64,000 bases of DNA from Sabellastarte sp. h YS-2021 (lineage: Eukaryota; Annelida; Polychaeta; Sabellida; Sabellidae). The translations under genes were made by a program, and so were the position numbers. Location of the stretch: positions 80,037,566 to 80,101,565 of the forward strand of contig OZ024928.1 in assembly GCA_964017235.1 (NCBI GenBank). The letters run 5' to 3'. Positions 59,601-64,000 of this stretch are shown here, in pieces (within the stretch, counting starts at the first letter, position 1; every line of letters begins with the position of its first letter). The notes under the pieces are model-generated. The model was not told where the DNA came from. It worked only from the letters and a program-made list of their open reading frames with translations, and did not search any database.

Positions 59601-59885
59601 ATTTAAAAGAATATATTACATTACATGACCAAACACCAAGTTAGTTTTTAAATAGAAATGTTTTCCTCTACAAACTTTGACCAGTCTAATGTGATATAAT
59701 TAGAAACCTTTTATACAGCTTACTGCTTGATTTTAAGTCAGTGCAAATTTTGTAGAATTGGCAGCTATTGTAAGGGAACTGCCATTATAAAATGTCAAAT
59801 ATAGTCAAAATAATTGTAGTGGCAGGCATCAAAAGATTCTCTTCAGAAGACAGCTTTTCTGTGTGACAATAACACCAGGAATTCT
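56670..59885. other. AT-rich unique sequence
   Basis: No repeat recognised. Two abutting minus-strand open frames (58163-58360 and 58357-58551) contain VSQKMMEVCNKYLETDWPRT and SLKSFVRFINGLLEREIEEK. They are separated by in-frame stops, I recognise no family, and I do not call a gene. Confidence 0.4.
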
Positions 59886-59888
59886 ACT

Positions 59889-60257
59889 TACCGTAAATGA
59901 CCTATTTAGCGCATCCGCCCTTGTAACCGCACCCTACCTCTTTTTCCCAGCAATATCGTCAGTGACAGTGCACAATATCCACATATTTTTATATATTGTA
60001 CGTATTTTTACTTAATAAATTGACATATTTGTCATGACTTTTGAGTTTGTTTTTATCTACCGCCATATTTACAGGAAGTGGGTATTTGTGGTAGATTCTA
60101 AATGTCGAAACACCGTTATTCTTACCAGATTGACCTATACTTCATCCTGGAAAGTGTTTCATGATGGGTGCGCTAAAAGGGGAATTTTTTCCCACCAAAT
60201 ATTGAACAAAAATAGTCTTTCCTTAGCACACTGTGCACTAAATAGGTCATTTTTGTA
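59889..60257. mobile_element. TA-flanked MITE, 365 bp
   Basis: The element is 59891-60255 with TA on each side (59889-59890 and 60256-60257). The ends carry AAATGACCTATTTAGCGCAT and, inverted from the right, AAATGACCTATTTAGTGCAC. The inner left part has CCCTTGTAACCGCACCC, and the right part has GGGTGCGCTAAAAGGGG, so the inverted similarity extends loosely inward. TA duplication and the CCGTAAATGACC start suit a Tc1/mariner-type MITE. An 85-codon frame inside is not coding by any sign I can see. Confidence 0.82.
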
Positions 60258-60259
60258 CA

Positions 60260-62430
60260 TCAAATTATCTCCCACCATTTCTTTCACATAGCAAGTTTCC
60301 TGTTACTTGGGGACCCACTGCTATGGGCTCCATTTGCAAGACCAGTAATATTGAATAATATTGTTTGCACAAAATCCTATTTGTTTTTTAACACTATTTT
60401 TTTATCATTCTCTTGCAAAGTACTAATTGGCAGTGCACTAAAACTATAAGGAAATGTATAAACATGTTGCTTGAACCAGACATTGACATTACTTCATCAG
60501 ATTGTAACCCAGTCTGTTTTTACAAAACTTCTTTTGTATCTTTATGAAATCATGAGGAGCTTGTTCATTCAAGTGTCATTTGTCATTCGTTATGACCTAT
60601 TGGTGAATTGGTGATTGAAAAGTATCACTTCTGGAGTAAAATTATAAATTGCTTGAGAATTGTTTTGACAGAAAATAGGTTTAGTATATGTATTTAAAAT
60701 GGGGGAGTTGTGGAACGCTGTTGTTCTAATTTGTCCATATTGACACAGACTCATTGGAAATTGTGTTGGTTGACTGCTGATTGACTGCTGATTGAGAATC
60801 CTAATTTCCCATAGACTGAGCTGTGCATTGATAGCCTGGAAAGACCATCAAAATTAAAATATTTCAAACACAATAGCAGGAATTATGTAAATGTATTTTG
60901 AATTTAGATGGCAGTTCCAGGCTTTTATACAAAGGTAAAAATACATTATTCTTTATGAGCACCATAAGAGCAATTAGAGTTACATCCTTTACCATTTTGG
61001 GAGAGATTTCTTATGAATAATTGATGAATGCACAACTGCAAGCCTTACATAGGTACACTTGTGTTGGGTTAGAGTTCGAAAGTGTTGATCTTTCTATTCA
61101 CAATACAACCACCTCACCATTCTACCCAGTAGTATGTGTAATATGTCTTAGTAATGTGTCAGCAGTTAAAATATGAGAAGAACTACAAAACAACTTTATT
61201 TGGTATGTCATGAATACTTACCATGTAACATGGTATTTTATAAATACTTACATTTTACTTGGATAGTTTTAATACATTAATTATCAACAACTAAGGCAGC
61301 TACTGATAATACATAAAGATCTAATAAAATTGAAGAATTCTTCCTACTAAAATTTGTTCTGCATCATCATCAGTACATGCCAGCATTAGGCATGTCGTTC
61401 CAACTTTATAATTGGGTTTGCTCTTATCATGTTATCATTGTGTATAGGCTGTTAACTCTCCATTTGTGGGTGACACATTATATGGATGGAACTGTGGCTG
61501 TAAAATTTACCTGAAATGTGATTGTGAAGTTATATATTCAGTACATTAATATGCATCTTAAAGACCATTACTGCACTAAAATTTTGTTTACTAAGTAGTA
61601 CTTCTTGGACCTAATATTACTACAGCAAAGCCATATACAATGATGACATAAGTTTTGTTTGGGCTTCTCAGTCTGAGCTAAAACTGAACTATATCTTGTC
61701 CACTGACAAGAGTACTAACAGACTGCCAGTTGATGTGTATTGACTGAATTTACAAATTCTACCCACGCATAATCATTAACACACTAACAACATCCGCATT
61801 TTATGAACTATTTTTAGTGCACTGTTACCTCACAAGCAAATATGCCCTAACAATTTGGTTTAACTTAAGAGTTGGTAAAATGAGAATATGTTAACAGGTG
61901 ATACAAATATGACACTGTATAATCTGAAATTGTCCAGATAATGAGCCACAGTTCAGTGACTTGTCAATGACCAATTTATGTTGTGTTGTAAGTAATCAGT
62001 AAAAGGAGACTGTCAGAGAATTTAATTATCAGTGACTTAGTGACAGTGGTGACAAACAGCTCAGTCTACAGTTTTATTGCTGTTGCCATGCATTTTAATG
62101 CCCGTCTCTGTGTAAGATAATGACTTTGTAAGAAAGAAAACAAAAACTCGTGTGAGGTTTCTAAAGGTTTGTACACACCACACTGATACAATCAGACACA
62201 GTAAGCTCTTTCAAGCTAAAGAATGTGGTGAAAAATTTGTCAAAATTGGTCCAGTAATGGGGAAGTTATGGTGATTTTAAATGAGGCTGTATGTTATATA
62301 TTATCAGTTCCTTCAGATATGATACAGGCTGTAGAATTTTTAAATTCAAAAGTTGTTTTATATTATCTTGCATGATGTAATTGTTAATGTGAATAGACAA
62401 GGTCTGTATTATATGATTTCCCACTTAATC
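60260..62430. other. AT-rich unique sequence
   Basis: No gene or repeat recognised in about 2.2 kb. Confidence 0.4.
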
Positions 62431-62431
62431 A

Positions 62432-62828
62432 TTTTATTATCCACCGCAAGCTGTATATGACGTGTGTAGGGGGATATACAGAGTGGGATATATTTTTTTC
62501 GAAAACACCGGTGCCTCCATATCATGGATAATTAGTGTTAACTAGTTCCGGTTTTTCACTGATATCTTGGAAACAGTGTAACCTACAAATACGTATTATA
62601 TATAGTTAGAAAGGTATCCTTACAATGCTTCTGCTGGTGGTTGTTGCTTCAAATTCCATGCAGAAATGGCGAAGAAATTGTAAGTTAAATATCGAGTGGT
62701 TTATCTTTACTGGAGCCCCTGTATACATGATAGCCTTTTTCCACATTCTGTGTATAGATATATATTTTTTCAAATCATAAATTATACCAAATGGTAAAGT
62801 AAAACATCCCTCAGTAGACATATACAGA
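62432..62828 (+). mobile_element. Terminal-repeat element R, copy 3 (uninterrupted)
   Basis: It starts TTTTATTATCCACC (62432-62445). Landmarks are ACACCGGTGCCTCC, TATCTTGGAAACAGTGTAAC, CCATGCAGAAATGG and TAGCCTTTTTCCACATTC. The right terminal repeat has lost several bases (AAATGGTAAAGTAAAAC), and the palindromic end seen in copies 1 and 2 is missing beyond ACATATACAGAA. This copy shows the empty site for the 200-bp foldback MITE in copy 1. Confidence 0.8.
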
Positions 62829-62924
62829 ATATACAAAAATCCCTTTTACATAGAAATATCATGTCCCCAGAGGGTTCTCTATTAAATTTAAACCAAATAC
62901 ATCTGTTGTGATACATATCTACTA

Positions 62925-63020
62925 CCACTTATGGACAGTGGTGATACACTCCTCTTCCACCTCCAGGGTCATTGGTTCGAATATCAACCCTCACCATATA
63001 AAGTGAGACATCAGTTCCTG
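62925..63020 (+). repeat. Possible tRNA-derived SINE relic
   Basis: CAGTGGTGATACACTCCTC followed by CATTGGTTCGAATATCAACC resembles a D-arm region and a B box (GGTTCGAATAT, damaged at the last bases). Nothing downstream matches the SINE at 47370-47517. It could equally be chance. Confidence 0.3.
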
Positions 63021-63029
63021 ACAGATATT

Positions 63030-64000
63030 GTGTAGAATGTTGACCAACTAGTATATATTCCTCTCCTCCACCCTTACAATTGCCTAATGGTATATATACT
63101 GTGCGATGTGTTGAAAGCTATGTCTAGCCCACATAAATCAAATGAAACAAACAGCCTTGATTGATTATAGTTTTATTGGAAAAATGTGTTGTAGTTTCTC
63201 AAATAACAGATAAAAATACTTGAAAATATTTGTAATTTGCTAGTCTCTCCTTCAAAATTCTTAATTGGCTCTGATTGAAGGGTTCTTAATATGAGATAAG
63301 GTGTTTGCCTTTGTAAACATGTGTACCACAAGGTAAAGAAAGAAAGATGAAAAATACTCCACAGTATGGGAAATTCGCCACCAGGGGACACCCTTTAAAA
63401 AGTAGGGCTAGTTAATTGAATTGTGTCAGTTTGGGGTCAGGGGTCATATCAGAGGCATACTGTAGTCACAAAATTCACAAATGTGGAAGAATTTTACACA
63501 GATCATGAAGATAGAAGAGTATTTTCTTACTGGCACATTTCATGCACTCTGGTCAAATTCACATTTTTTTTTCATGTTAAAGCATTATTGATATGATTGT
63601 TTTACTGGGATAATATGATTGAAAGCATTGATTCTGCTGTTGTAGTCAGGCATTGAAATCATACATCTGTTTTCTCAAGGCAGAGTATGTGTCAGACATA
63701 TTCCCAGATGTCTTTTATCTTATTTGTGGTGAAAATAAAATCTACCCCATTGGTATTAATTTTATAACTGATGACTTACTTATTACTAAATCTGCTGTAT
63801 ATATCATCTATCACCATTTTAATTAAAATTCTTTGTCTCAATTTTTAACTGGTTTTGTCTTAATCATTTTAACCCTTTTATTATTACCATTTTATTTCCA
63901 TGCCAGAGGAAGTGTCTGAAGGTAATTCACTAGAATTGTTGTAAATTAGCTGTTACCCGTGCCACAGGTAATGTCTAAATGTTTTTAACAATTATTGTTA
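63030..64000. other. AT-rich unique sequence with a possible microexon
   Basis: No repeat recognised. A 15-nt segment (63907-63921) between splice-like signals is listed as a finding. Confidence 0.4.

Overview
The window is 64 kb of AT-rich animal nuclear DNA, most likely from a marine invertebrate. This rests on the repeat content: L2/CR1-group LINEs with ATTCT-type tails, a tRNA-derived SINE, foldback MITEs, and block-core-block elements with 150-170 bp core units like those described from molluscs and other invertebrates. Nothing here fixes the phylum. I find no intact host protein gene, no operon, no CRISPR array and no complete tRNA or rRNA gene. Nearly all open frames longer than 60 codons lie inside tandem repeats or dead retrotransposons. 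The unique sequence between repeats looks intergenic or intronic.

Layout. 0-6.3 kb: small repeats, then a 2.6-kb composite element (1757-4340) with a core of about 169-bp units, then a second tandem family (5050-6270). 7.7-11.7 kb: a LINE 3' end, a terminal-repeat element interrupted by a 200-bp foldback MITE with a perfect 8-bp target duplication, a repeat bounded by CCCCACAGCC ends, and a dead L2/CR1-group LINE on the minus strand. 11.8-12.5 kb: a patch built of TTCTTAGAA palindromes. 15.9-19.2 kb: a 21-bp minisatellite split by a roughly 2-kb hAT-like element and a 662-bp solo LTR, both with target duplications. 19.4-23.4 kb: more tandem families and a second LINE lineage with a CCHC-like C-terminus. 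25-28 kb: hairpins, a PIF/Harbinger-like MITE and a long C-run. 31-34 kb: a second copy of the composite element, with about 150-bp units and two nested insertions in its left end. 36-46 kb: further repeat copies and a LINE fragment. 47.4 kb: a young tRNA-derived SINE with intact pol III boxes and an 18-bp target duplication. 50-54.4 kb: the second PIF/Harbinger-like MITE and a plus-strand L2/CR1-group LINE. 60-63 kb: a TA-flanked MITE and a third copy of the terminal-repeat element.

How the parts relate. No genes work together here; the content is the history of mobile elements. Several unrelated tandem families share the motif TATCTCAGAAACCGTAAG, and several share an AAGATGGCGGCC-type (YY1-like) motif. 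The best candidates for something undescribed are the pair of composite elements with the same ends but differently expanded cores, and the nested insertion stack at 15.9-19.2 kb.
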